From: Cuneatibacter sp. NSJ-177 | GTDB lineage: Bacteria; Bacillota; Clostridia; Lachnospirales; Lachnospiraceae | Length of the DNA stretch: 64,000 nucleotides | Direction of reading: 5' to 3' | NCBI RefSeq assembly: GCF_022867805.1 | Contig: NZ_JALIFO010000015.1 | Location: forward strand, 124,001-188,000 | Part shown: piece by piece, positions 33,018 through 41,554 of the stretch | How the letters are laid out: every line of letters starts with the position of its first letter | Numbering within the stretch: the first letter of the stretch is position 1 | The notes under the pieces: generated by a model | Told to the model about the DNA's origin: nothing | Databases searched by the model: none | What the model saw: only the letters and a program-made list of their open reading frames with translations | Translations under genes and position numbers: made by a program

Positions 33018-33896
33018 TTATTTCACTTTTGCCTTTATCTTCGTCGACACGGTCTCCAGCAAAATGACGGCAATCACAATCATGTAAGTCAAAAAGCCCA
33101 TCTCATGGAGATCCAGATAGAAGCTTCCGGCCATAAATACGTTGTAGCCGATGCCCCCGGCCCCGGCGGCCGCGCCCATGGCCACGGCGTTGGTAAAGTT
33201 AATTTCAAAGCGCATAAACGTCCATGCGACCATATAGCTGGCCGTGGCAGGCCAGACGGCCTGAAACACAATCTGCCAGAAATTTGCGCCGCTGGCTTTC
33301 AGGGCTTCGATGGTCCCCGCCTCCATCTCCTCGATGGATTCCGCATAGCACTTGGTCAGGTAGCTGATGCTGTGGAAGGAGAGGCCGATCACAGCAGCCA
33401 CGCTTCCAAGCCCCGCCGACACGGCAAAGATCAAAACCCAGAGCACCGTCGGCACGGCGCGGATCACAGCCACAAAGCCTTTGACCACCGCAGCCACCTT
33501 GGAATTGGCCATATTCTTGGCGCAGAGCAGGGATAAAAACAGGGCCGCAGCCGCGCCGATCCCAGTGGAAAGGGCGCCCAGGCAGAAGGTGATCAACAGT
33601 TGGTAGAGCGCCCCGCCGAAGGTGTCATAGGTCAGCTCTGGCTGAAAAAACACCGTGCCGATGTTGTGGAACGTGCTTTGGACTGCCTCGGTCAGATCAA
33701 TCTGCTTATAGCGGAAGGTGGCAAACGCCAGGACAGTCAGCAAGATCAGGACAATCCACACCAGGCGGACCGTCACGTTTGACCGGCTCTTGCTTTTGAT
33801 CCGGATGGATCCTTTGCGGCTTTTTTCCATTTTTCCCAGATACCGGGCCGGATCCATGCCGAGAAAAACCCCGTTTCCAGCTGCTTCGTTCATCAT
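33018..33896 (-). CDS. phnE: Phosphonate ABC transporter permease PhnE (second)
   Basis: A 292-residue permease with about six helices and the EAA-type loop YAESIEEMEAGTIEALKASGANFWQIVFQ (residues ~190-220) of phosphonate importers. It works with the adjacent PhnE paralogue, PhnC and PhnD to import phosphonates. It overlaps the upstream permease by 4 nt. Two PhnE-type genes in tandem suggest a heterodimeric channel. Confidence 0.93.
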   Translation of the reverse strand: MMNEAAGNGVFLGMDPARYLGKMEKSRKGSIRIKSKSRSNVTVRLVWIVLILLTVLAFATFRYKQIDLTEAVQSTFHNIGTVFFQPELTYDTFGGALYQLLITFCLGALSTGIGAAAALFLSLLCAKNMANSKVAAVVKGFVAVIRAVPTVLWVLIFAVSAGLGSVAAVIGLSFHSISYLTKCYAESIEEMEAGTIEALKASGANFWQIVFQAVWPATASYMVAWTFMRFEINFTNAVAMGAAAGAGGIGYNVFMAGSFYLDLHEMGFLTYMIVIAVILLETVSTKIKAKVK

Positions 33897-34726
33897 AAAA
33901 TTGCCCTCCTTACCCGATTGGATATTGTTTCAATCAACAGGACCAGAACCACGATGGACAGCACAACCAGGCTGGCCGTCGGATATTCCAGGCGCTTGTA
34001 GTACAGGTCAAACAGGTAGCCGATCCCGGTGCCGGTCAAAATCCCGATCAGTGTGGAACTGCGGATGTTGGTCTCAATCATATATAAGATCCAGGTCATC
34101 AGCCCGCTCATGGCCGACGGGATCACCCCCTGGAAAACAATCGGGAAAAAGCTTGCCCCGGTGGAGGTCAACGCTTCCACACAGGAGGCGCTGACCTCGT
34201 CCACAGTCTCGATAAACGCGCGGGTCAAAAGCCCAAAGGTGGTAAAGAACAGGGCAAAAAAGCCGGTCAAGATGTTCTGCCCAAAGGAAAACATCAAAAG
34301 GATCGACCAGACCACATCCGGCACGTTCCGGAAGAAAGCGGCCACGATCCGCACCAGGCGGGGGAACAGGCGCCCGCGCCCGGTGGTTTTTGATCCGGCC
34401 AGGCTGAATAAAAAGGCAAGCACCGCGGCCAAAACCGTCACGGCCACCGAGAGCATGGCTGTCTCATAGAGCCGGGAAAGAACCTTGGGAAGTCTGGTCA
34501 GAGCCTGTTCATCGGGGATCAGGTTCTGACCCATCCAGACCAGGGCGCGGGGAATGGAAGAGATTCCGTCCGCCAGGCTGAACCCGGTCAGTGCCGAGGA
34601 AAAAACAAACAGGCCGAGGACACACGCTGCAAAGAGCAGATCCGTTCGCCTGCGTTTCCGGAAAAAATCCGGCGTGCCCTTGGCGCAGCCCTGCTGTTTT
34701 TCCATCTGATCTTGTGCTTTTTCCAT
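33893..34726 (-). CDS. phnE: Phosphonate ABC transporter permease PhnE (first)
   Basis: A 277-residue permease with about six helices; VDEVSASCVEALTSTGASFFPIVFQGVIPS is the cytoplasmic coupling loop. It is related to the downstream PhnE but differs in its N-terminal region, which is long and charged (residues 1-30). It follows phnC by one nucleotide and overlaps the next permease by ATGA. Confidence 0.92.
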   Translation of the reverse strand: MEKAQDQMEKQQGCAKGTPDFFRKRRRTDLLFAACVLGLFVFSSALTGFSLADGISSIPRALVWMGQNLIPDEQALTRLPKVLSRLYETAMLSVAVTVLAAVLAFLFSLAGSKTTGRGRLFPRLVRIVAAFFRNVPDVVWSILLMFSFGQNILTGFFALFFTTFGLLTRAFIETVDEVSASCVEALTSTGASFFPIVFQGVIPSAMSGLMTWILYMIETNIRSSTLIGILTGTGIGYLFDLYYKRLEYPTASLVVLSIVVLVLLIETISNRVRRAIL

Positions 34727-34727
34727 G

Positions 34728-35510
34728 CTACACCGCCCTTTCCGCCCGGTCGGTGATCAGTGCGCCGGACCTGGACTGATAAATCTGATGGATGGTTTCC
34801 TGATCCAGCCGGGACGCCGGCCCGTCGTAGACCACATGGCCGGCGGTGATCCCGATGATCCGCTCCGAATACTGCATGGCCACGTCTACCTGGTGGAGGT
34901 TCAGGATGCAGGTGATCTTCATGGTCTGGTTAATCTCCTTTAACTGATCCATGATCACTTTGGAGGAACTGGGATCCAAGGAGGCGATGGGCTCGTCGCA
35001 GAGAATCAGGCGCGGCCTCTGCATGATGGCGCGGGCAATGCCGACTCTTTGCTTCTGCCCGCCGGACAGCTCGTCGCAGCGCTTGTAAGCCTGCTCCGCC
35101 AGCCCCAGTTTTTCCAGGATGGCAAACGCTTCCACCTTTTCTTCCTCGCTGTAGTGGCCGATCATACCGGCCAGGGTTCCTTTCTGGCCGAGCCGGCCGT
35201 GAAGGACATTTTCCATGACGCTGAGGCGCTCCACCAGGTTGTAATGCTGGAAGATCATCCCGGTTTTCGTGCGCACCCGGCGCAGCCCCTTTTTGTCAAG
35301 CCCGGTGACGTCCTCCCCGTCAAAGAAAACGGCGCCCTGCGTCGCGTCCACCAAACGGTTGATGCAGCGCAGCAGCGTCGATTTTCCTGCCCCCGAAGGG
35401 CCGATGACAGAGACAAACTCGCCTTCCTCGACAGCAAAAGACACATCCTCCAGCGCCTTAGTACCGGCCCCATAGATTTTGCTGACATGTTTTAATTCGA
35501 GAATCGGCAT
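34728..35510 (-). CDS. phnC: Phosphonate ABC transporter ATP-binding protein PhnC
   Basis: A 260-residue importer ATPase with Walker A GPSGAGKST, Q-loop FQHYNLVERLSVMENVLHGRLG (strongly PhnC-like), signature LSGGQKQRVGIARAIM and Walker B LILCDEPIASLDP. It energises the two PhnE permeases. It lies 10 nt after phnD. Confidence 0.94.
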   Translation of the reverse strand: MPILELKHVSKIYGAGTKALEDVSFAVEEGEFVSVIGPSGAGKSTLLRCINRLVDATQGAVFFDGEDVTGLDKKGLRRVRTKTGMIFQHYNLVERLSVMENVLHGRLGQKGTLAGMIGHYSEEEKVEAFAILEKLGLAEQAYKRCDELSGGQKQRVGIARAIMQRPRLILCDEPIASLDPSSSKVIMDQLKEINQTMKITCILNLHQVDVAMQYSERIIGITAGHVVYDGPASRLDQETIHQIYQSRSGALITDRAERAV

Positions 35511-35520
35511 GTGTTTCTCC

Positions 35521-36666
35521 TTATTTCAATTCGCGGACCGGATCATACCAAGAATCATCCACCAATACAATCTTTTCCTTGTCGGTTTTCTCAAACATTC
35601 CCACCAGGCCCGATTCCTCCGTGACAAAAATCTGCGGATTGGCGGCCACCTCGTCGCTGGTAAAAAGATCCTGAATCTTTTTCACCTCATCGGCGCTTAA
35701 GGTCTCGCTATTGTAGGCAAAAGGCCCGTTTAAAACCGGCGTGGATTTGATGATCGTGAATTCTTTTCCGGTCAGCGTATCAAAAGGCGCCGATGCGTCT
35801 GATTTCACCTGATAAACCGCATCCGGATAGTTCTCTTTTCCAGAAACACAGTCCGCATAGGGGCGCAGCTCCGTATCGCAGAATGCGGCGATGTCAGCCT
35901 TTCCGGTGAGCAGGTTCACCGCAGAGCCTTGGTGGGACCCGCCGAATAAAACCTCCGAGAAGAAGTCGTTGCTTTCAATCAGGTTGTCGGCGCTGATCTC
36001 TTTCCACTGGTCGGTTTGGCTGAAATGTTCGATGATGGAATTGGTCGGCACCTTAAAGCCGGAGGTGGAGGAATTGGAGACAAAGGACATCCGTTTCCCC
36101 TCGATGTTGTCCAAGGAATATTCCTCGCCATCTTTATAGGAAGCCTCATCCCCTTTGTTCACGCAGAGCCAGCTGTAATACAAGGCATCATCCAGGGTTC
36201 CCGATGCACCGCTGTTGACAAACAGAGGAAGGACCGCCGGATTTTTTGCGTTGGCCTCCACATAGCCCTGGGCTCCCATGAAGCAGATCTGGGCGGATCC
36301 GGACGCCACGGATTCAATGGCAATGGCGTAGTCGGTGGTCAGTTTCTGCTCCACTTCCCTGCCGGTAGCCTGGGTGATCAGCTTGGCAAATTCATCGCGG
36401 GCCGCCTGATAATCCGAGGCGGATTCATTGGGGTACCATACCATGACGATTTTTTCCCCGGAGGAGGCGGAAGCGGTGGACTTTGACACATCTTCTTTGG
36501 TTGCCGAGGAAGCCGCGCCAGCGGTGTTTCCGGCGGAACTCGTTTCGCCGGAGGCCGTCTCGGCTGACGTTTTGGCGGAAGCCGTCGTGGTTCCTTCCCC
36601 GGAACCGCAGGCGGCAAGGCCCAGCGCCATCACCGCCGTCAACATGAGGCTAAGAGCTTTCTTCAT
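35521..36666 (-). CDS. phnD: Phosphonate-binding lipoprotein PhnD
   Basis: A 381-residue solute-binding lipoprotein. The signal peptide ends with the lipobox LAAC, followed by a long Ser/Thr/Ala-rich linker. The PhnD/SsuA-type domain has YPNESASDYQAARDEFAKLI and SGFKVPTNSIIEHF. It captures phosphonates outside the cell for the PhnC-PhnE importer. The ATG at 36666 has AAGGAGA about 10 nt upstream; an ATG seven codons earlier would contain that site. First gene of the 12-gene operon; Pho-box-like repeats lie upstream of its promoter. Confidence 0.93.
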   Translation of the reverse strand: MKKALSLMLTAVMALGLAACGSGEGTTTASAKTSAETASGETSSAGNTAGAASSATKEDVSKSTASASSGEKIVMVWYPNESASDYQAARDEFAKLITQATGREVEQKLTTDYAIAIESVASGSAQICFMGAQGYVEANAKNPAVLPLFVNSGASGTLDDALYYSWLCVNKGDEASYKDGEEYSLDNIEGKRMSFVSNSSTSGFKVPTNSIIEHFSQTDQWKEISADNLIESNDFFSEVLFGGSHQGSAVNLLTGKADIAAFCDTELRPYADCVSGKENYPDAVYQVKSDASAPFDTLTGKEFTIIKSTPVLNGPFAYNSETLSADEVKKIQDLFTSDEVAANPQIFVTEESGLVGMFEKTDKEKIVLVDDSWYDPVRELK

Positions 36667-36719
36667 GAAAATACATCTCCTTTTCATTTCTCTTCTTTTC
36701 TTCGATTGGATACGCGTTC

Positions 36720-36725
36720 AGTATA
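36720..36725 (-). promoter_or_regulatory. Extended -10 box of the phn operon
   Basis: TATACT on the minus strand preceded by TGC, about 55 nt upstream of phnD. No good -35 hexamer is present, in keeping with activation by a factor bound upstream. Confidence 0.5.
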
Positions 36726-36757
36726 GCATCCGGAGATTTTCGGCGACACCGCGGTAG

Positions 36758-36785
36758 GGTTAAAGGAAATTTAAACTTTGGTAAA
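36758..36785 (-). promoter_or_regulatory. Pho-box-like direct repeats upstream of phnD
   Basis: On the minus strand TTTACC, TTTAAA and TTTAAC occur 10 and 11 nt apart, ending about 33 nt before the -10 box. The spacing and sequence resemble the TT(A/T)A(C/A)A repeats bound by PhoP/PhoB regulators, so phosphate-starvation control of the C-P lyase operon is likely. Confidence 0.5.
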
Positions 36786-36966
36786 AAAGGAAGGAGAAAA
36801 GAAAAGAGACGGTAAAGAAGGACCGATCCGCGCAGAGCCCCCCGATCTGGTGTAAATCGGGGTAGGGAAATCGAAGTACCTATCTTTCCGTGCTGGGAAA
36901 ATAAAGATGGCAAAGGAAGAGGAAAAATAGTATAATTACCGAAAAAGGAACCAAGGAGGGATTCTG

Positions 36967-37545
36967 ATGCCAAACCCGATCGCCGCCATCTATCTGGACA
37001 ATGGAAAGATCATCCGCATTGAACTTTTGCCGCAGGCCGCCCCCAACACGGTCAACAGTTTTCTCTATGCCGCCAGACACAAAATTTTTGATGACCACGC
37101 CATCGAGCGGATTGTACCGGAGGACTGGATCGATGTGAGCTACACCGGGTTCGGCAAGCCGGAGGGGCAGTATCTGATCCCCAATGAATTCCGGCTCCAC
37201 CCAGAGGCCGAGCCTTTGGACTCCGACTTCGGCTGTGTCTGTATGGGCGGCGACGGGGATCGGTGCCTGTCGGGCTGTGAGTTCTTTTTCCCGCTGAGGC
37301 CGTGTCCGGAGCACAAGGGGATGTATCCCGTATTCGGCCGGGTCATCGAAGGAAAGGAAGAGCTGCTTCGCCTGAAAAGCCTGGAGCTGGAGCCGGTTCA
37401 TCTGGAGGAATTTCCACAGGTAAAAATCAACCGGCCGGTAATTCCGCAGAAGATCGTGAAGGTGGAGATCGAATTATTCGGCCAGGAATACCCGGACCCG
37501 GTTCTCTTTCAGCCGGAGGATCCGCAAAACAAAGCCTGTGAGTAG
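36967..37545 (+). CDS. Divergent cyclophilin-type peptidyl-prolyl isomerase
   Basis: A 192-residue cytoplasmic protein with the cyclophilin-like opening GKIIRIELLPQAAPNTVNSFLYAA and the later GCEFFFPL and PVFGRVIEGKEEL. Several canonical catalytic positions are changed: the FHR segment is replaced by IERIVPEDW, and QGG by GFG. Isomerase activity is therefore uncertain, although such divergent copies are common in Clostridia. GGAGGG lies about 6 nt before the ATG. Monocistronic. Confidence 0.8.
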   Translation: MPNPIAAIYLDNGKIIRIELLPQAAPNTVNSFLYAARHKIFDDHAIERIVPEDWIDVSYTGFGKPEGQYLIPNEFRLHPEAEPLDSDFGCVCMGGDGDRCLSGCEFFFPLRPCPEHKGMYPVFGRVIEGKEELLRLKSLELEPVHLEEFPQVKINRPVIPQKIVKVEIELFGQEYPDPVLFQPEDPQNKACE

Positions 37546-37622
37546 TGAAAACCCTGTGTGCGCTTTGCGCGTACTTGCGCCGGCGGAATCTTTCAGGGAA
37601 TAAAAACAAGGGAGGCGAATCT

Positions 37623-37661
37623 ATGGAACGCCGGCCGGCTTCAACAGGCCGGTGGAAATAA
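37623..37661 (+). CDS. Possible 12-codon open frame with strong RBS
   Basis: ATG at 37623, TAA at 37659-37661, encoding MERRPASTGRWK. GGGAGG lies 7-8 nt upstream. It sits behind the cyclophilin gene and before a hairpin. It resembles a leader peptide, but no downstream plus-strand gene exists for it to control, so it may be chance. Confidence 0.2.
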   Translation: MERRPASTGRWK

Positions 37662-37667
37662 GTGGAA

Positions 37668-37726
37668 AAAGGCGGCCGCCTTTTCGATTTTTCATCGTTA
37701 AAGCGACCGCCTGTATTCCCGTTTTT
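37668..37726. terminator. Terminator between cyclophilin and kbl
   Basis: Imperfect hairpin with AGGCGG-C-CGCC at the left arm (about 37669) and AAAGCGACCGCCT at the right (about 37700-37712), followed by GTATTCCCG and a run of seven T. It separates the convergent cyclophilin and kbl genes. Confidence 0.55.
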
Positions 37727-37788
37727 TTCTTTACCCGGCGCGCCCCGCGCCTTAGATTTTCCTTTCGCCTTCCGGCGTCCTCCGCGCC

Positions 37789-38967
37789 CTAGTTCTCCTC
37801 TTTCACCTTCCGGAATGCAGCCAGCGCCAGATCCAATTCTTCTCTGGTGTGCGCGGCCGAGAGCTGAACGCGGATCCTGGCCTTGCCCTTCGGCACCACC
37901 GGATAGACAAAGGACCGGACGTAAATCCCCTGCCGCATCATCTCCTCGGCCGCCCGGTTGGCATTCTCCGCCTCATAAAACAAGATCGCCACGATGGGAT
38001 GGGTGCTCTCAATGATGTCAAACCCAATTTTCTGGATTTCTTTTCGGAAATATTCCGTGTTCTCCCGCAGCCGCTCTCTCCGCCAGCCGTCCTGCTCCGC
38101 CATCTCAAGCGCCTTCACCGAAGCCGCGGCTATGGACGGGGCAAGAGTGTTGGAAAACAGATACGGACGGCTCTTCTGGCGGAGTAGATCCACAATCTCC
38201 CGTTTCGCGCTGACATACCCGCCGCTGGCCCCGCCCAGGGCTTTTCCCAGGGTGCCGGTCAGGATATCCACCCGGCCCATAACGCCGCAGGCCTCCGGCG
38301 TGCCGCGGCCGTTTTCTCCGATGAATCCGGCAGCGTGGCTGTCGTCCACCATAACCAGCGCGTCATATGTTTCAGCCAGATCACAGATCCCGGCCAGATT
38401 CGCCAGGATTCCATCCATGGAAAAGACTCCGTCTGTCACGATCAGACGGATGCGGGCTTCCTCCGCTTCCTTCAGGCAGCGTTCCAGATCAGCCATATCG
38501 TTGTTATGGTAACGCCAGCGCTTGGCTTTTGAGAGACGGACGCCGTCGATAATGCTGGCGTGGTTCAGCTCGTCGCTGATCACCGCACAGTCCGCGTCCA
38601 TCAGGCATTCAAAGATTCCGCCGTTGGCGTCAAAGCAGGAACCAAACAGGATCGTATCTTCCATTCCCAGAAAATCAGACAGCTTTTTCTCCAGCTTTTT
38701 ATGGATTTCCTGGGTTCCGCAGATGAACCGTACCGAGGAAAGTCCGTACCCCCAGCGGTCCAGCCCCTCCTTGGCCGCAGCCGCCAGTTCCTCGCTTCCA
38801 GCCAGCCCCAGATAGTTGTTGGCGCAGAAATTGATGCAGGCCCCGGCTTCTTTTGTCTCAATCCGGGAATTCTGCCTGGTCACGATCGTCTGCTCTTCTT
38901 TGTACAGCCCCTCTCTTTGAAGCTCTTTCAGGGTGTCCTGATAATAGGAATACGCTGTTTTCGTCAT
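37789..38967 (-). CDS. kbl: Glycine C-acetyltransferase (2-amino-3-ketobutyrate CoA ligase)
   Basis: A 392-residue PLP enzyme of the alpha-oxoamine synthase family. It splits 2-amino-3-ketobutyrate with CoA into glycine and acetyl-CoA. Visible motifs are [26 protein letters not shown] and the PLP-lysine loop [15 protein letters not shown]. It overlaps the threonine dehydrogenase gene by 4 nt, so the two-step threonine degradation pathway is encoded as a unit. Confidence 0.95.
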   Translation of the reverse strand: MTKTAYSYYQDTLKELQREGLYKEEQTIVTRQNSRIETKEAGACINFCANNYLGLAGSEELAAAAKEGLDRWGYGLSSVRFICGTQEIHKKLEKKLSDFLGMEDTILFGSCFDANGGIFECLMDADCAVISDELNHASIIDGVRLSKAKRWRYHNNDMADLERCLKEAEEARIRLIVTDGVFSMDGILANLAGICDLAETYDALVMVDDSHAAGFIGENGRGTPEACGVMGRVDILTGTLGKALGGASGGYVSAKREIVDLLRQKSRPYLFSNTLAPSIAAASVKALEMAEQDGWRRERLRENTEYFRKEIQKIGFDIIESTHPIVAILFYEAENANRAAEEMMRQGIYVRSFVYPVVPKGKARIRVQLSAAHTREELDLALAAFRKVKEEN

Positions 38968-40025
38968 CTCGTCCCCTCCTCATGCAGCTTGGTCCAGTCC
39001 AGGACCACTTTTCCGGATTTTCCGGTGTTCATCACCTCAAAGCCTTTTTCAAAATCCCGGACGTCGAACCGGTGAGTCAGGACCCGGTCCACATCAAGCC
39101 CGCTATCCAGCATGGCAATCATCTTATACCAGGTTTCAAACATTTTCCGCCCGTAAATTCCCTGGATCGTCAGGCCATGGAACACCACCTTATCCCAGTC
39201 GATCTGCGGAGGGGCGCTGTGGATGCCGAGGAGGGCGATTTTTCCTCCGTTTTTCATGGTGTCCACCATCATGCGGAAAGCGGAGCCGTTGCCAGACATT
39301 TCGAGGCCAACATCAAACCCTTCCCGCATTCCGAGACCGTGCATCACATCCTCGATTTTCTGCTCCGCCACGTTCACCGGAACGGCGCGGCACATCTCGG
39401 TCACCAGGTTCAGCCGGTAGGGGTTGACGTCGGTGATCACAATCTTTCTCGCGCCGATATGTTCACAGATCACGGCGGCCATGATCCCGATGGGTCCGGC
39501 CCCGGTGATCAGCACATCCTCCCCGACCACGTCATAGGTCAACGCTGTGTGGACCGCGTTGCCCAGGGGATCGAAGGAGGAGCAAAGATCTTCGGAAATC
39601 TCCGGGGGACAGACGATCACGTTATCCGCGGGGATGACCAGGTACTCGGCGAAAGCACCGTCCCTCTGGACGCCGATGCCCACCGTGTTGGGGCAGAGAT
39701 ACCGGTTGCCCGCGCGGCAGTTCCGGCAGGTGCCGCAGACAATGTGGCCCTCGCCGGAGACCACGTCTCCCACACGAAACCCCCGGACGGCGCTGCCCAG
39801 CTCCACAATCTCTCCGACAAACTCATGGCCGATGACCCTGGGCGTCTTTATGGTCTTCTGAGACCAGGCGTCCCAGTTGTAGATATGTAAATCCGTCCCG
39901 CAGATGGAGGTCTTGTGGATTTTAATCTTGACCTCCTCCGGGCTGGGGGACGGAATCGGGACCCGTTCCATCACCAGGCCTTTTCCAGGCTCTTTTTTGA
40001 CGAGCGCATACATGCTGCCATTCAT
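38964..40025 (-). CDS. tdh: L-threonine 3-dehydrogenase
   Basis: A 353-residue zinc-dependent medium-chain dehydrogenase that oxidises L-threonine to 2-amino-3-ketobutyrate with NAD+. Catalytic zinc ligands appear in [11 protein letters not shown] and GHEFVGEI, the structural zinc in [15 protein letters not shown], and the nucleotide loop [10 protein letters not shown]. The M1 start has GGAGGAG 6 nt upstream. It is followed by kbl with a 4-nt overlap and preceded by an orphan PTS permease gene 92 nt upstream. Confidence 0.95.
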   Translation of the reverse strand: MNGSMYALVKKEPGKGLVMERVPIPSPSPEEVKIKIHKTSICGTDLHIYNWDAWSQKTIKTPRVIGHEFVGEIVELGSAVRGFRVGDVVSGEGHIVCGTCRNCRAGNRYLCPNTVGIGVQRDGAFAEYLVIPADNVIVCPPEISEDLCSSFDPLGNAVHTALTYDVVGEDVLITGAGPIGIMAAVICEHIGARKIVITDVNPYRLNLVTEMCRAVPVNVAEQKIEDVMHGLGMREGFDVGLEMSGNGSAFRMMVDTMKNGGKIALLGIHSAPPQIDWDKVVFHGLTIQGIYGRKMFETWYKMIAMLDSGLDVDRVLTHRFDVRDFEKGFEVMNTGKSGKVVLDWTKLHEEGTR

Positions 40026-40116
40026 CGATAACTCCTCCTCTCATTCCTCTTGCCGCTTTTTCAGCAGAGTTTTCATTTCAGACTCGTTCTTAAGGAGTCT
40101 TTTCCTTCTGATAAAA

Positions 40117-41382
40117 TCAAAAGAGCCCCGCCAGCCGGATCAAAATCCAGTTAAAGGGATTTCCTCCGCAGGACAAGCTGGACATCTGGCTCATACCGTC
40201 CGGGAATACATAATCGGCGGCTCCCATCACCTGCGTGTAGGCCGGGGCAAAATCCGAAGCCATCAGCAAAGTCACCGCCAGAAGGACGGTCCCTGTCAGG
40301 ACAGATTTCAAAATATTCCCTTTATTGTGGGCCACGATGAACGCCACAAAAAACGGGATGGACGCCAGATCCCCAAAGGGCAGCACCCGGTTGCCCGGAA
40401 GGATCGCCGCCAGCAGGATCATGACCGGAACCAACAGAAGGGCCGTGGAGATCACGGACGGATGTCCGATGGCCACCCCGGCGTCCAGGCTGATCAGCAG
40501 TTTTCGTCCCTGGAAACGGCGGCTTACCATTTCCTGCGCCGCCACGGTCAAGGGCCGGAGTCCTTCCACCAGAATTTCCACCATCTTCGGCATCAGGAAC
40601 ATGACCGCGCCCATATGGATCCCCAGATTCCAGACCGCGCCGGCGTCGTATCCGGCCAATAATCCTAACCCGCAGCCTAAAATCACGCCCAGCACCGCTG
40701 GTTCTCCGAAGATTCCCAGGTGCTTTTTCATCCACTCTCCGTCCACGTTCCAGTTCTTCACGCCGGGGATCCGTTCCAGAACCCAGTCGATCCCAAAGCC
40801 GAGGGGGACCCACATCATGGCCGACGCTGTCGGCAGAGATACCCCCTCCAGGCCAAAGTAGGACTGGACCAGCGGAGCCGTCTTGTCCGCCGTGATCAGA
40901 ATTGCCGCTTCCGCCAGGGCCGTAGCCGCCACAGACAGGATCACGCTGCCGGTGACCGCCTGGACGGTGACGCCGATAAAGAGAAGATGCCAGTAATTCC
41001 AGATGTCGATGAACATGGTTTTCGTCAGACCGGTCACAATCATTCCGATATTCACCAGGATACAGACCAAAACCAGGAGCGCGGAGATGGGAAATCCCCA
41101 TGCGGCGGCGGCTCCGGAAGCCCATCCCCCGTCAATCACGTCCAGGGACAGGTTCAGGCGGTCCACCATCTGCTGGGCCGCCGCTCCCAGATTATCCATC
41201 AGCAGATTGATCGTAAGGGAAATCCCGATATAGCCAATCCCGGTTACGATCCCGCATTTCAGCGCCTGTCCCGGTTTCAGCCGGAACAGCAGTCCCATCA
41301 AAAAGATGCTGACCGGAAGGATCGCCGCCGCACCTAAATTCAACAGATAAAGGAAAGCATTCACAAAGGCTTCCACAGGCAT
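40117..41382 (-). CDS. Galactitol-type PTS permease, EIIC component
   Basis: A ~421-residue membrane protein aligning end to end with E. coli GatC: ILPVSIFLMGLLF, SLDVIDGGWA, DIWNYWHLLF, LLAGYD, LISLDAGVAIGHPSVISTALL and GNRVLPFGDLASIPFF, with about ten helices. It should carry a sugar alcohol or related compound across the membrane in a phosphotransferase system. No EIIA or EIIB is adjacent, so it is an orphan EIIC. The ATG at 41382 matches the GatC N-terminus; a GTG at 41397 is also open, and neither has a good RBS. Confidence 0.85.
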   Translation of the reverse strand: MPVEAFVNAFLYLLNLGAAAILPVSIFLMGLLFRLKPGQALKCGIVTGIGYIGISLTINLLMDNLGAAAQQMVDRLNLSLDVIDGGWASGAAAAWGFPISALLVLVCILVNIGMIVTGLTKTMFIDIWNYWHLLFIGVTVQAVTGSVILSVAATALAEAAILITADKTAPLVQSYFGLEGVSLPTASAMMWVPLGFGIDWVLERIPGVKNWNVDGEWMKKHLGIFGEPAVLGVILGCGLGLLAGYDAGAVWNLGIHMGAVMFLMPKMVEILVEGLRPLTVAAQEMVSRRFQGRKLLISLDAGVAIGHPSVISTALLLVPVMILLAAILPGNRVLPFGDLASIPFFVAFIVAHNKGNILKSVLTGTVLLAVTLLMASDFAPAYTQVMGAADYVFPDGMSQMSSLSCGGNPFNWILIRLAGLF

Positions 41383-41408
41383 TCCCCCGACTTTCACAGT
41401 AAACAGAC

Positions 41409-41428
41409 ATGTCTGCTTACGCAGACAT
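41409..41428. promoter_or_regulatory. Stem-loop and CAGACAT repeats upstream of the PTS gene
   Basis: A perfect 8-bp stem ATGTCTGC-TTAC-GCAGACAT, overlapping AGACATGTCT (41405-41414). CAGACAT occurs directly twice, 18 nt apart. It lies just before the PTS EIIC start and could be an operator. Confidence 0.4.
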
Positions 41429-41443
41429 CACCATGAATGAAAG

Positions 41444-41481
41444 GCGGAGGCACTTCTGCCGTCAGGCAAAAGCACCTCCGC
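41444..41481 (-). terminator. Terminator after the M29/NicX-like gene
   Basis: A 17-bp hairpin with three mismatches (arms 41444-41460 and 41465-41481; GCGGAGG at each outer end) and a 4-nt loop. Only a short T run follows on the minus strand, so it may be partly leaky into the PTS gene. Confidence 0.55.
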
Positions 41482-41554
41482 GGCGCACGTCATAGATTGT
41501 TCCATGTAGCTTACTTACGTTCTAACCCGCCGTACAGGAAGACAATATCACTCT

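Larger units (their letters stand above)
36667..36966. other. Divergent intergenic region phnD / cyclophilin
   Basis: 300 nt containing the phn promoter with Pho-like repeats, a hairpin CCCCGAT-N9-ATCGGGG (36840-36862) of unknown use, and a plus-strand -10 box TATAAT at 36931-36936 with TGGCAA 17 nt upstream that reads into the cyclophilin gene. Confidence 0.5.

Noticed and set aside
37623-37661. Possible attenuator leader peptide MERRPASTGRWK followed by a hairpin
   Set aside because: No plus-strand gene follows; the hairpin is explained as the terminator between convergent genes. Listed only as a low-confidence ORF.
40079-40099. Hairpin AGACTC/GAGTCT between the PTS gene and tdh
   Set aside because: Only 6 bp with no T run on the coding strand; too weak for a terminator call.
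41409-41428. CRISPR-like or IS-end repeat
   Set aside because: Only two 7-nt copies and no spacer pattern or transposase; better seen as an operator or hairpin.
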